Shown one piece after another: positions 1 to 9,900 of a stretch of 64,000 nucleotides of DNA. Every line of letters starts with the position of its first letter. Within the stretch, counting starts at the first letter, position 1. Origin of the DNA: Ignelater luminosus (lineage: Eukaryota > Arthropoda > Insecta > Coleoptera > Elateridae); contig VTPC01001072.1 in assembly GCA_011009095.1 (NCBI GenBank), forward strand, positions 291,855 through 355,854, written 5' to 3'. Both the position numbers and the translations under genes were made by a program. The notes under the pieces are model-generated. The model worked only from the letters and a program-made list of their open reading frames with translations, was not told the DNA's origin and made no database searches.

Positions 1-299
1 GACTAGTAAATTACCATGTGACAGCGCTGTCAAAATAATAAGACTAAATATTTCTAGCGTAAGAAGTGCAAAATGTAGAAAAACTATAACAATTAACGTT
101 CTATACTAGAGCTCGATCTTTACTGTAGTGGAGGTGCGCTGTACCACCTATACGCCGTTCATCCGCCGCTTTGCGACTCCGCTCGAGCACATCAACTTCA
201 TCGTCGCTACGTCGCGCCCACGGTGCTCCTACTTTAAAACCCTCTTGGGATAAAATCAGGTGTCGGAGTAGCTGATTTTACCCAGCTCTGGCTACAGGA
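1..299. other. No recognised feature
   Basis: The first 300 bases hold no convincing open frame. A moderately GC-rich stretch with many CG dinucleotides runs from about 120 to 235 and directly precedes the satellite array. I see no family match. Confidence 0.5.
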
Positions 300-1460
300 C
301 AAGGAAATAAAACACAATTTGTGGATCATGAATCGCTTCCTCCACCACACCTAAACATTAAAGGCCATCTCGATGGAACCAGCGGTTCTTCAGATACAGG
401 TTACCTGTCAAAATAAAACAGAAGACGGTCGATGGTGTCCGAATGATCTGAAAGCCATTCTCCCACCACATCTAACAATGAAAGTTCCATCTCGATAGAA
501 CCACTCGTTCCTGAGGTGTGACGTATCCGCCATATCAAAAACCAGTTGTAGCGGACCTCCCGTCTTCCGTCACAAACAATCCCGCATGGTATTGGTACAA
601 TAACAGATTCGGAAGGTATGGTCTGTCTCTGTTTCTCTCTCTTTTAACAAAAAGAAACAAAACGCAATAGCCACGAAGAAAATATAGTCTCTCTCTCTCT
701 CCCCCCTCTCTTAAAACAAAAACAACCAAAACAGAATCGCCACGGAGTAAATCTCTCTTTATCTCTCTCTCTTTTAAAACAAAAAGAAACAAATAGAACA
801 CAATCGCTACGAAGAAGGTATGGTCGGTCGGTCTGTCTGTCTCTGTCTCTCTCTCCCCCCCCTCTCTCTCCCTCCCCTCTCTCTCTGTGTCAAACAAAAG
901 AAGATCGATAATGTCCGAATACTCAGAATGTCATTCTCCCAGCACACCCAAGGGTCCACGTTCCTCCTCAATAGAACCAGCCATGCCTGAGACATGGAAT
1001 ATCCGTCAAAAACAAAAGCAAAAGAAGCTGCTCGGATTCTCTCGGAACCGTTTTCCCACTACACCTATCAATTTAAGTCCCATCTCGATAGTACCAGCGA
1101 TTCTGAAAAATGGTTTGATAAAGTCCGAATACTCTGAAAGCCATTTCCCTAGTACACCTAACAGTGCAAGTTACACCTCGATAGGACTAGCCGTTCCTGA
1201 GACATGTAATATCTATCAAAACAAAAAACGATCGATGCTGCCCGAATCGTTTAAAAGCTACTCTCTCAGCGCATCTAACAAGCAAAGTCCCAACTCGATA
1301 GCATCGAACATTTCCGAGACGGAGGGTATCTGTTAAAAAAAAAACAAAAAACGATCTGTGGTGCCCGAATCGTTTAAAAGTCGTTCCCCCATCACTTCTA
1401 AAACTCAAAATCCCAACTTGATAGAATTTGTTGGTAGTTACGGCTTGTAAGGTTATGTTT
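300..1460 (+). repeat. Satellite family A array (117-122 bp unit)
   Basis: A recurring block carries the landmarks CATCTCGATAG, ACCAGCCGTTCCTGAGA and a CAAAAAACAAAAGACGGTC-like stretch. The ATCTCGATAG landmark (or a variant) falls near 369, 491, 967, 1084, 1177, 1294 and 1416, giving steps of 122, 117, 93, 117 and 122 bp. The gap between 491 and 967 holds the pyrimidine microsatellite blocks. Copies are diverged and one unit is truncated. Because 117 bp is 39 codons, one plus-strand frame stays open over about four units (887-1336). The same family recurs at 5.94-6.49 kb, between the GC-rich elements at 23.9 and 48.6-49.7 kb, and at 53.3-53.6 kb. No function is known to me. Confidence 0.85.
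620..897. repeat. Pyrimidine (CT/TC) microsatellite blocks inside satellite array
   Basis: Three to four CT-rich tracts alternate with a spacer reading roughly TTTTAAAACAAAAAGAAACA followed by AATCGCCACGAAG. They form a coarse tandem of roughly 80-100 bp units embedded in the family A array. The minus-strand open frame over this stretch (535-897), rich in Arg-Glu, is a by-product of the CT repeat. Confidence 0.85.
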
Positions 1461-1582
1461 CGCAGCGTCATGTTATTATCGGAGCGCGGATCTCCACAAG
1501 CACTAGGTAATGAGCGACGTTCGTTCGCACTATACAAGTACCACCTGGGTGATCCTCCGCTAACATTTCGTTCACGCATACT

Positions 1583-1843
1583 GTGTTATTATTACTGACT
1601 GGCAATGTTGTGATTAACGACAAAATCGTTCTTGCGATTCCGCAGCAGCTTTTCGAATGGACTGTTTGCGTCATGAAATCTGAAAAAGATTTAAAGCGGT
1701 GTTTAGGATTCGAGCTGTTTCCTAGGCCACTTGCTCTCTTCCACAGATTCTTGATGGGGAATACAGCAAAGTCAACATTTCAAAAGCTTTTCGATACAAA
1801 TCATGATTGGATGGACATCAACCTCAAATTTGGACACACATAA
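1583..1843 (+). pseudogene. Short ORF, possible relic of a dispersed insect ORF
   Basis: An 86-codon frame. Its second half contains ELFPRPLALF followed by a Lys/Ser-rich stretch. From memory this resembles a pattern of the type ELxPxPLxLF found in multi-copy insect proteins associated with mobile DNA, but I cannot name the family firmly. The first half has no recognisable content and the start is arbitrary. It begins about 120 bp past the end of the satellite array. It may be a chance frame. Confidence 0.3.
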
Positions 1844-3556
1844 TCACCAATATCAGACAGTTTGCTATATTTTATTTCTTATGCCTGTAAAAGTCAAGCT
1901 GTTCTAACTGTCAGACTGTTGATGAGCTCAAATTCTATATTTAAGGTTGAGTTTTAGATTTGCTTTTTATTAACTTTCGAAGAATGCCATGTATAATCGC
2001 TAATTACTCGAGAGTTATAGTTCAGTCTTTCCTCTTTCATTTGAATACTTTAGACCCAACCCTTCCCTCGTAGCATCATTCTCAGCTCTCGATTGCACTT
2101 TTGCATGATTTCGTGTGTTCAAACGCCTGGAATTCCAGGAAGCCGACATGGGAGAATTGGAGACTTGCAGAGCAGCGGGCTAAATCGTTAAATTGATTTA
2201 TCTCTGCTCGATTACAACTGATTTTACAGAATTTAGAATTAAAAAAAACTTGCGATCTTAAAAGATCGAATACTGTCGATGAAAGTTAACGTCCCTATCC
2301 GAGCTGAGACGGTTCTCTTATGAAAGTAACAACGCACTTAAAAGGTTAATCACCAGATGATGTAAATTTGACAACCCAGAACACATTATATGAATACAAA
2401 TCGAACAGTTAATATACAATAGCAAAAAGGAACTGCAATAAAACTGGAACGATCATTGAACTTATACAAACACCTGCATTGATTTGAATAAAAAGCCACC
2501 ATTTAGTCATGGTTGTCCAATGATAAATAAAAGAAGCCAGTTTTCCATTCAATAATAAAAATATCGGTTATGTGTATATGTAACCGAGTATTAAGCCATG
2601 AGAGGCGGTACACAAACAATATGCTGTATAGCCTGTAGTGTATAGTGCACGCGCTACATAAAAAGCGCAACAGAGAAGCAGCAGGTGCAAAATTACACGA
2701 AAGAAGCCGTTACATGTGCAGAAATGTGCAGACTGCATACAAAACAGCTGCATTTCGTACGCGAAACAATAGGTTTTATAATGTAGTATGATAGAAATTC
2801 GCCGAAGAAGAGGAAACTAACTGTGTGTGTACCCACACTCACATGCACAGACAATGATTATTTTGTTTGTATGTCTAGACTTGACAGATAGCCGCGAGGA
2901 ATTAATTTTTTTACCGACTTGCCCGCTTCTGCTGATATATCTTTTGAAGTACATGCACACACGTAACATTTATGAAATATCAAATTATGGCGCCAACAGA
3001 AACAAAGGACCTCAATATGAAATTATACACGTAAAGAGTTGAGAGGAGGTAAATCAAGTGCACTCGACTGGAAACGGATAATTAACGTTCTATTACAGGA
3101 ATTATCTGATTTTGCTCATCAAAATTATTATTAAGGCAGAAATGTAAACTGAGATTGCTTTTATTTTTATTAGGTTATGCTTGAATAAGAAATAAACTGA
3201 CATTTTACGATTAAATTCTAATTCAAGTAGGAAATCCAATTAAAAGAGATATTGGTTTTTGTTTACATAAAACAAATGACAGAATGACATAGAAATACTT
3301 TTCTTTGTCGAGTGCAAAAAGTGTGATTTGGTAAGGGAAACTTACCACAATCGAGTTCAATTCGAATTCAGATGGACTCACCTAGAAATGAGAAAACAAA
3401 ATATTACAGAATGCATTTATTCAATTTGAAAAATTCTGAAAAAAGATCTGGATGTAACACATAATAATATCCGCTTGCAACTACACAAATTTCAATCAAT
3501 TTGGTAATAAAAACTGAACGATTAATTAAACGATAATTCAGTAATAAATGTTGTAC
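1844..3556. other. AT-rich non-coding stretch, nothing recognised
   Basis: Only short frames are present, such as 2827-3042 plus and 2568-2753 minus. They lack recognisable motifs and are compatible with chance. The end of this stretch resembles the upstream flank of the BEL/Pao relics elsewhere in the window (an AACTGAACGATTAATTAAAC-like segment near 3515). Confidence 0.4.
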
Positions 3557-3622
3557 GTAAAACTTCCAACTATCGAGCTACCTAAATTTGATGGCAATTA
3601 TAATTGGCAGTTTTTATTTTGA
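3557..3622 (+). pseudogene. BEL/Pao gag relic (DUF1759-like stretch)
   Basis: The frame reads VKLPTIELPKFDGNYNWQ and then hits a stop. The L-P-x-I-x-L-P-x-F-x-G-x-Y-x-x-W pattern is the hallmark of the conserved gag region (DUF1759) of BEL/Pao retrotransposons. The rest of the gag is unreadable. The same short stretch recurs at 27.2, 32.0, 32.5 and 35.2 kb, so these are decayed copies of one family. Assignment is by motif recall, not by search. Confidence 0.6.
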
Positions 3623-4109
3623 ACCATATAAAGAAGCTGATATGAACGCTATAAGTGTGAACATTATCTTGCTGTCATTTCTCAATACCAAAAGCAATAC
3701 TACTGATATCTTTATTACCAATACTTATTTTTGAGAAAAAACCAATTAGCATAATTAATCTGTCACTTCGAATTTCTCGGTAAAGTATTCTGATAAACTT
3801 CTCGTTTCCAATCTACAGGAGGAACATATCGACAAAAACATTCAGCACTTAAAGGTTTTAATTGATGTAATATTTTTTCATTTGTGCCTTATGTTATAGA
3901 ATGTATTTGGATTTATTTTCAAGACTATTGTTTGTCCCTTTTGACCACTAATGTTCAACTGTCAGTTCTGGAATCATCTTCAATCAACAACAAATTATCT
4001 AAGGATTGGAGTAGCGTGACTTATACCACTAGTAAACTCTTACTTAATTTTCCTTTTTTAAATTTGATTTGGGGACACATCGAAGCCCGTAGGGACGAGT
4101 GAGCAGAAG
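3623..4109. other. Downstream flank of BEL/Pao relic, no gene
   Basis: AT-rich sequence, probably further decayed retrotransposon DNA. A 72-codon frame (3884-4102) has no recognisable content. Confidence 0.35.
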
Positions 4110-4610
4110 GAACAGATCCATATTTGGGTCATTACAGACATTCTGGTGAAGAACAAAACCCGATTTCGACACCATCATGAGTGCCCTGTTATAGGATAAA
4201 GCTCAACTTTGGTAATAAAGAACAAAGTCCAATATTAGATGCAAGCAAAACTCCTGCTGCAGGGCAAAGTCTAAATGCAGATGCCCAGGTGGAGAGTGAA
4301 ACCTCATTTTAAAGCCCGATATTAGGCAATCGTTAGTGGCTTAGTAAAGAGCAAAGTCTGATTTTTGAGCAATGCGGGTGGTTTATTATAGAATAAAGCT
4401 CCTTCTTCGGCCGCTTCAAGTTGCCTGGTAAAGAGTCAAGTTGACATCCAAGTCATCACAGGTGACCTGGTGTAGGACAAACCTTAATTATGAACCACCG
4501 CAGATGAGCAGATAGAAGTTAAAGCCTTATTTTGAGCAGGTGGCGTAATGTAGGGTGTAGCTGTGTGGTGTCCCACCGCAGTTGAAGGGCAAAGCTGGTG
4601 GACTAAGATT
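4110..4610 (+). repeat. Degenerate tandem repeat with ~42 bp unit
   Basis: A unit resembling GTGGCCTGGTAAAGAGCAAA followed by GTCTGATTTTTGAGCCACCGCAG repeats about ten times with heavy divergence. The best-preserved units lie between 4330 and 4500. The wording overlaps strongly with the 19.15-20.26 kb array (GGTGGCCTGGTAAAGAGCAA is present there near 19,900), so the two arrays belong to one family. Confidence 0.65.
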
Positions 4611-4647
4611 CGGGGCACCTGTTTACATAGAATATAAGTCATACTAA

Positions 4648-4875
4648 TTGGGCTGTTCTCATAGAGATGAAAATGGTAACATTGATTTCTTTTATAATTG
4701 GAGCGCACTGAAAAACTTCGCAAACGGGCGGGTATATGGGAGACACGAATATGTATTTATGCCACTAATTGTTACAACAGTTGTTTATACAGTAGGACAC
4801 ATGGTCTTTCTGAAACTCTATCGTAGAAGCATCTGGTATGATGATATTGAACCATGGTGGATAGATAACAACTAG
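4648..4875 (+). CDS. Unrecognised 75-codon ORF
   Basis: The frame contains a hydrophobic stretch (about residues 36-57, LIVTTVVYTVGHMVFL) that could span a membrane, and an aromatic C-terminus. I recognise no family. It starts just after the 42-bp repeat array. A chance origin is as likely as a real exon. Confidence 0.12.
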   Translation: MGCSHRDENGNIDFFYNWSALKNFANGRVYGRHEYVFMPLIVTTVVYTVGHMVFLKLYRRSIWYDDIEPWWIDNN

Positions 4876-5106
4876 GCAGTCCGATTCCAATAAGAGAGAT
4901 CTACATCTACCAATCAGAAGGAAAATAAGACGCCAGAAAGACAACCGCTAGTGGTAGAACTGGACGAAAAGAATACCTATGCTCAAGGCGCAATTGCCGA
5001 AAAAACTAATAGAGAATAGTCATCTAGAGTTTTCTTAGCAACAGAATCGTAAAAAGCACTGAAAACTTCCTAAAAACTCAAAAATCGTGAATGGAACTAT
5101 ACCTAG

Positions 5107-5259
5107 ATGGGGATAGGAATAGGTAGGAGGGCTTTGAATGAAGAAGAAAAGAAGGAATTAGTCATCAAAAACTTTGTGTCGAAACGAAGTGTTTTGCATG
5201 AAAAACTTTATCCATCTGACAAACCCGTGACTCTCGCTACTTTTGACGACATTAAATGA
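5107..5259 (+). other. Small open frame, possible decayed mobile-element coding
   Basis: A 50-codon frame with a charged start (NEEEKKELVIKNF) and then a K-L-Y-P-S-D-K-P-V-T-L-A-T-F-D-D stretch. After its stop, an ATG in another frame at about 5257 continues with more residues that look coding. This pattern suggests a frameshifted remnant, but no family can be named. Confidence 0.2.
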
Positions 5260-5397
5260 AGGAAGAATTTTGTCGAGCGGCTATTTCTTCTTATCATCTA
5301 GGCGAGCCAGACATTAAATCTTAACATTCCTTCAAAAAGCCTATGAAACAAAAATTAATTCATTATGCTTGCAGAGGCGAACAGATGGAGTAATTGC

Positions 5398-5547
5398 GTG
5401 CAATTCTTGCAATATTCCCAGAAAAGAAAAAATTTCCTCAAATTGGCAAGTTGTCTACAGCATCCCGTTCACGCAACTTGTTTTGTTAGACAACTTGTCA
5501 ACTTGACGGGAATTTCCTTTTTCTGGGAATATTACGAGAATCGTGCG
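5398..5547. mobile_element. Short hairpin (foldback) MITE-like element
   Basis: Two arms of about 60 bp (5398-5457 and 5487-5547) are inverted copies around a 29-base spacer. Matching landmarks are AATATTCCCAGAAAA in the left arm against TTTTCTGGGAATATT in the right, and CAAGTTGTCTA against TAGACAACTTG nearest the loop. Overall arm identity is high. An open frame across it (5365-5550) is incidental. I see no obvious target-site duplication. Confidence 0.75.
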
Positions 5548-5940
5548 TGAGCGTCCTCTATCTATTCGTCGCGGCAAGTATAGCTTTTTATCCTTATACA
5601 GAAGTGTCCCATGACATACATTCGATATTTCACGAATGTATAGTTTAGTCAGTACAGGTCGAAAATAGACAATGACCTTTTAAGAGTTATGGACATTTTT
5701 AGTTGTAGACGGCAAAATACAAAAAACATAATTGTGATCAAAAAGAAGCCTTATTGCGGTCGGCTCTGAAATTACGTCGGCACTTGGCATATTATTGCTA
5801 CAGATATTATTTAATAAATGATAACTACACCTAGTGCAGACTTCTAGCCCCTCCCTCCGTGCTTCGGCGCACAACCATGACATCGCACCGTCGCGCCTGC
5901 TGCGCTCCGATTCTTTTAACCATTTTTAAGTAAAAACGGA
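5548..5940. other. No recognised feature
   Basis: AT-rich to mixed sequence with a CG-containing patch near 5850-5910, just before the next satellite array. This parallels the CG-rich patch before the first array at 120-235. Confidence 0.35.
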
Positions 5941-6490
5941 TTTAACCGCCTAAACGTCAAAGTGCCATCTCGATAGGGGCAGCTGTTCCAGAGATATGTG
6001 CACCTGTCAAAAAAAGTCAAAAGACGGTGTGTAGTGTCCGGTTAGCTTAAAAGCCTTTTCTCCCATCACATCTAAAAATCAAAGTCCCATCTCGATAGGA
6101 TCAGCCGTTCCAGAGATATATTGCAACTGTCAAAAAAAAACAAAAGACGGTCTTTGGTGCCCGGATAGCTTAGTAACCTTTTCTCTCACCACATCTAACG
6201 ACTGAAGCCCCACATCAATAGGACCAGCCGTTCTTGAGATACAGGATATCCGTCAAAAAAAACAAAGGATGGTCGACGGTGCCAGCGTCGCTTGAAAGTC
6301 ATTTCCCCACTGCACTTAACAATGAAAATCCCAACTCGTTCTGTCAAAAAAAAGAAAGCCATTCACCTGCCACATCTAACAATCAAAGACCCGTCTCGAT
6401 ACAACCAGCCGTTCCCGACATACAGGACACCTGCCAAAAAAACAAAAGACGGCCGGTGGTGGCCAGTTGGTTTAATTCACCGCAGGATTA
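5941..6490 (+). repeat. Satellite family A array, second copy
   Basis: Landmark ATCTCGATAG or variants fall near 5969, 6091, 6215, 6335 and 6395, giving steps of about 122, 124, 120 and 60 bp (the last a half unit). CAAAAAAAACAAAAGACGGTC-type segments separate the landmarks. Plus-strand frames at 6234-6491 and 6292-6576 are open across several units because the unit is close to a multiple of three. Confidence 0.85.
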
Positions 6491-6865
6491 AACTACTAAA
6501 GACTACACCAGTTTTTTTCTGGCACAAAGTACAGTATCGCGATTTGGGTATGGACAAGATTGTAGATTTACAATAAAGATTACAACATACAAACTGTCTA
6601 TTGTAACTATTGGATGTCATGTGTCTAATAAAATGTAAGACGTTGCTGTCAACGGTATCATGTTAATATACAGTGCGTCCTGTTACCGGAGAACTGCTTG
6701 CAAGACTCCCTCACTCCATCACTATCTCCAATTGGCCCTCATCTTGCACCAATCCGAGCACATAAATAACGAAAGCCGAGTGGCAATCACTTTCTTAATT
6801 CCTGCTCCGACCACCGCACGAACAACACATACACAGAGTGTTCTCACAAACATCATCTCATCACG

Positions 6866-7462
6866 ATGGATCTTCCCAACACGGCTGTACGCGAAACCAT
6901 CATGAACCGACTCAGCCTAGAGGCACTTCATTACTACCTTGATCGGTTCCCCGATTACGACATCACCGATTCCTTTCGACAACTAATACCTATTGAAGAC
7001 CAGGGAGAAGACTTGGAGCCATCCCAAGTCCCAGAAGATGCCGCCGTCGACGAGAAGAAACTCATCAGGACACAAAGGCAGGGGAAGAAGAAGAAGACGG
7101 AACAGGGGCGTGCTGTTTCACTCCCCGACGGCATCGCCGCCCCAACAGGTGCCGTGGAACACGACTTAGAACCACCACTGCAGTCGGCAAGGACGATCTT
7201 GAGCACACCCGCCGGCCCCCAGAGGAGCCACATCGTGACCAAGAACACCGACTCCCACTTCGAGGTACTGCAGCGAGACAACGGTGCGATGTCGTGCATT
7301 TTTCTGCCTTCGGACGCAGCACAAACTAGGATTCCGAGTGCGTCAACGACTTTGTTAAGTCATCGGTCGATCAAGAAAGAGACGCCAAGAATCCTCCGAC
7401 GTCGAACCGCAGCCGGCGCGATCTCGTCGCCACAAAGGCAAAAAACTTGCGTGACGGCATAA
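6866..7462 (+). pseudogene. GC-rich ORF of 198 codons, unrecognised, probably the 5' part of a broken gene
   Basis: Codon third positions are C/G-rich, unlike the AT-rich surroundings. The N-terminal 50 residues look like folded protein (NRLSLEALHYYLDRFPDYDI and onward). A basic cluster (QGKKKKTEQGR) follows near residues 71-81, then a Pro/Ser-rich low-complexity part. In the last third another frame (7345-7572) reads more convincingly, and a third frame (7545 to about 7890) follows it, suggesting one ancestral frame broken by two indels. Composition and layout would fit an ORF1/gag-like protein of a retroelement, but no zinc knuckle or capsid motif is visible. An Ala/Ser-rich antisense frame (6955-7299) is a shadow. 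Confidence 0.4.
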
Positions 7463-7920
7463 TGATCAGCGAACCTAACCGCCGCGCCGAGGCTACGGCA
7501 ACAGACCAAAAAGTAAGCCGCCCACCCCGCCCCCAGCATGGTGAGCGCGCCAGAACCGGTTCGCCGAACTGATTAAATCTTCTGGGTGGTCTAAACTTCT
7601 CGAAGCTTATCTGGGTGCTGAAGACTTTCGGTCAGAAACTCGCGAAGGTGCTGACAGCCGTCGGAACCTTCGTCAGGACGTCATAGTATCCCCGCAGCCT
7701 AGAAGACAAAAATCAAATCTGCCATCCAAGGGCCCGCTGACAGCAGCGCAGACATCAATACCCCTCTACAGTTGGTCACCACTACAGATGAAGGAAGTAG
7801 AAGACAAAGTCTAGGTATTCCGCAAACCAAGAGGTTCATCGTTCGGAATCGCTATCTTGCATCTCCACCTTCAGACCGATACAACTTCTCTTATCTACCT
7901 AATCTCCTGCGGTCTTAAGT
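7345..7920 (+). pseudogene. Frame-shifted continuations of the GC-rich ORF
   Basis: From 7345 a frame reads NDFVKSSVDQERDAKNPPTS and stays open to a stop at 7570-7572. From 7545 a different frame reads NRFAELIKSSGWSKLLEAYL and stays open to about 7890. Both keep the GC-rich codon style of 6866-7462 and neither has its own ATG near its start. I infer decayed coding DNA; its function is unknown. Confidence 0.35.
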
Positions 7921-9900
7921 CGAGTCATGCTCATACCTCCTATATTAAGCACAACCACGTGCTTTATATCCCTTAATCTCACAATAGCACATCTTAGCCA
8001 TCTATTGTATGCAGCCGCCACCATCGCCGCCATCTCCGAAACGTCAACGCCACGCCACGCTATTCTATTCTACAATAATTTAAGTAACTCAAAAGCTCTT
8101 TAAATTAAGATCCAAATTTCCCAAGAGATACTTAATTTCTTCAACACTATAACATGTGGAACAATATTTTGCTTGAGAAGTTTATTATTGCAAAAAAAAG
8201 TCTGCAAGATTTCACAATATTTACAGTGATCAAGAGCAAAAAAGTCATTAATGGGAAACTAGTTTCTAACGATTCAGTAACTTAACAATACCAGAACAAA
8301 AATGAGCCTTGGTCTTGCCATAAATTCTAAATCTTGGTTTTGGTCGAGAATAGGCAACAAATCACTAAACCAATTCTCCTGTTAGATCTATAGCCGTTAC
8401 TACAGCTTCAAGAAAAATTAGAAAATTATTATAAATCAAATTTTGGGCTACAATGAATCGAGTTGGATTGATACCAGATACTACTGTCGATATAACAAGA
8501 GAGAATTTGTAAGTCTTCATAGAAAGCAAATATTCGAGATACCGGCACCTTAGAAACCCACAATCAGAAGTTCCGCTTAAAACAATCGCAGATGGGAGTC
8601 GCACTCTAGTTAGTTAGCCGCTGCTACTCCTTCTCCAACTCTTAATTACAATAGATAGAATAAAGATCAAAGCGATTTTTGATTTCCAACTCAAAAATGA
8701 GCTAAGTTTTGATAATGAAATCTAAGATTCTTGGTTTTATCTTTAGTTTCAACTTCAGAAAGTCCAAAATAAAACCCAACAAAATAATTTCCACAGAAGG
8801 GAGGTACCGGTGGAATTTGATTAACAGAACATAACGTCTCACAATCAACTTCCAATCTTGTCATCTAGACATGTGCCCCTGCGTCTCACATTGACAACCA
8901 ACAAGTTTTGATTGTGATCAATATCGCTATAAGAAGTTAAAATGCGGAAGAAAAGTAATAAGAGAAATGTTAAAGTTTACCTTTAATTGTTACTCGATTG
9001 ATAAAGCAAAAATTATTTTATGACTTTATTTTAATGCTCATTTACCAATTTCGCCAGATGTTAAAATGAAACATTTGTTTCTTTATATACGATATTAAAA
9101 CCCACACAAAACACACATCCGCTGGTTTGCTGATTGTAACTTTCCTAATAAGTCCTTCATAATTGGCACTTAACAATCTCCAGTTAGATGCGAATAGTAA
9201 TTTGTTTTATGTAATGTCTCTCGATTCTTTTATTATAGTCTTTAAGTATCGCTATCTTAAATGCTTCTCAACACTTATACAAATTTAGTAATAAATTATT
9301 TATCTGCAGATTGTTTTTAGGAAAATCCAAAAAGGATTATGTAAATGAGCAAATTCTAAATATTTTATCCATTATATAACAGCAGAGACAGAATAAGAAA
9401 AAAGACAATTGATAATATTACAAAGTCTTGTCTAGCTGACTGACTGGCACTTAACCCTGACCTCCTACTAGTCATTCATTATCGATGATACACACTTAAA
9501 AAAAAGAACAAAGATAGCTATGAAAAGATGTTCTCTTTCTGAAGAGTTCCACAATAATTCTTATAACAACAATATATTGTTTCTAGCGAGAAATGGGACG
9601 ACCTTGTTTTTTTCTCCTCTTGTGTGTTTTTTCAAGTATTCACATGAAAGTCATCGTCTATATAAACAATGCTATAATATAAAAGCGTGCGATTTAAAAA
9701 TAGTGCCATCTTAAAATGTGGATTCGACTTTTTTTAGAGAATTTATTTTTAGTTTACTTGACCTCCTAGAGAGCATTTTTGTATTTGGATGCATTACATA
9801 TTTTATCGTAGATGATTGTGGAAAAAGTCTAAGTGATGTTAATTTTTACGAAAAGATTACTATAAGAATGGAGAATCATTAATTAATGAAGATTTGGAAT
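7921..9900. other. AT-rich non-coding stretch, nothing recognised
   Basis: Composition falls back to the AT-rich background after about 8080. A short CCGCCACCATCGCCGCCATC segment lies near 8010. Short frames such as 8365-8604 minus and 9520-9714 plus have no recognisable content. Confidence 0.4.

Noticed and set aside
535..897. Arg/Glu-rich minus-strand ORF of 120 codons
   Set aside because: It reads the CT microsatellite blocks; low complexity, not a protein.
300..1460. CRISPR-like spaced repeats
   Set aside because: Units are contiguous and diverged, with no short identical repeats or unique spacers; the context is eukaryotic.
6955..7299. Antisense 114-codon ORF, Ser/Cys-rich
   Set aside because: Opposite strand of a GC-rich frame with plausible coding content; no start context or motif of its own.
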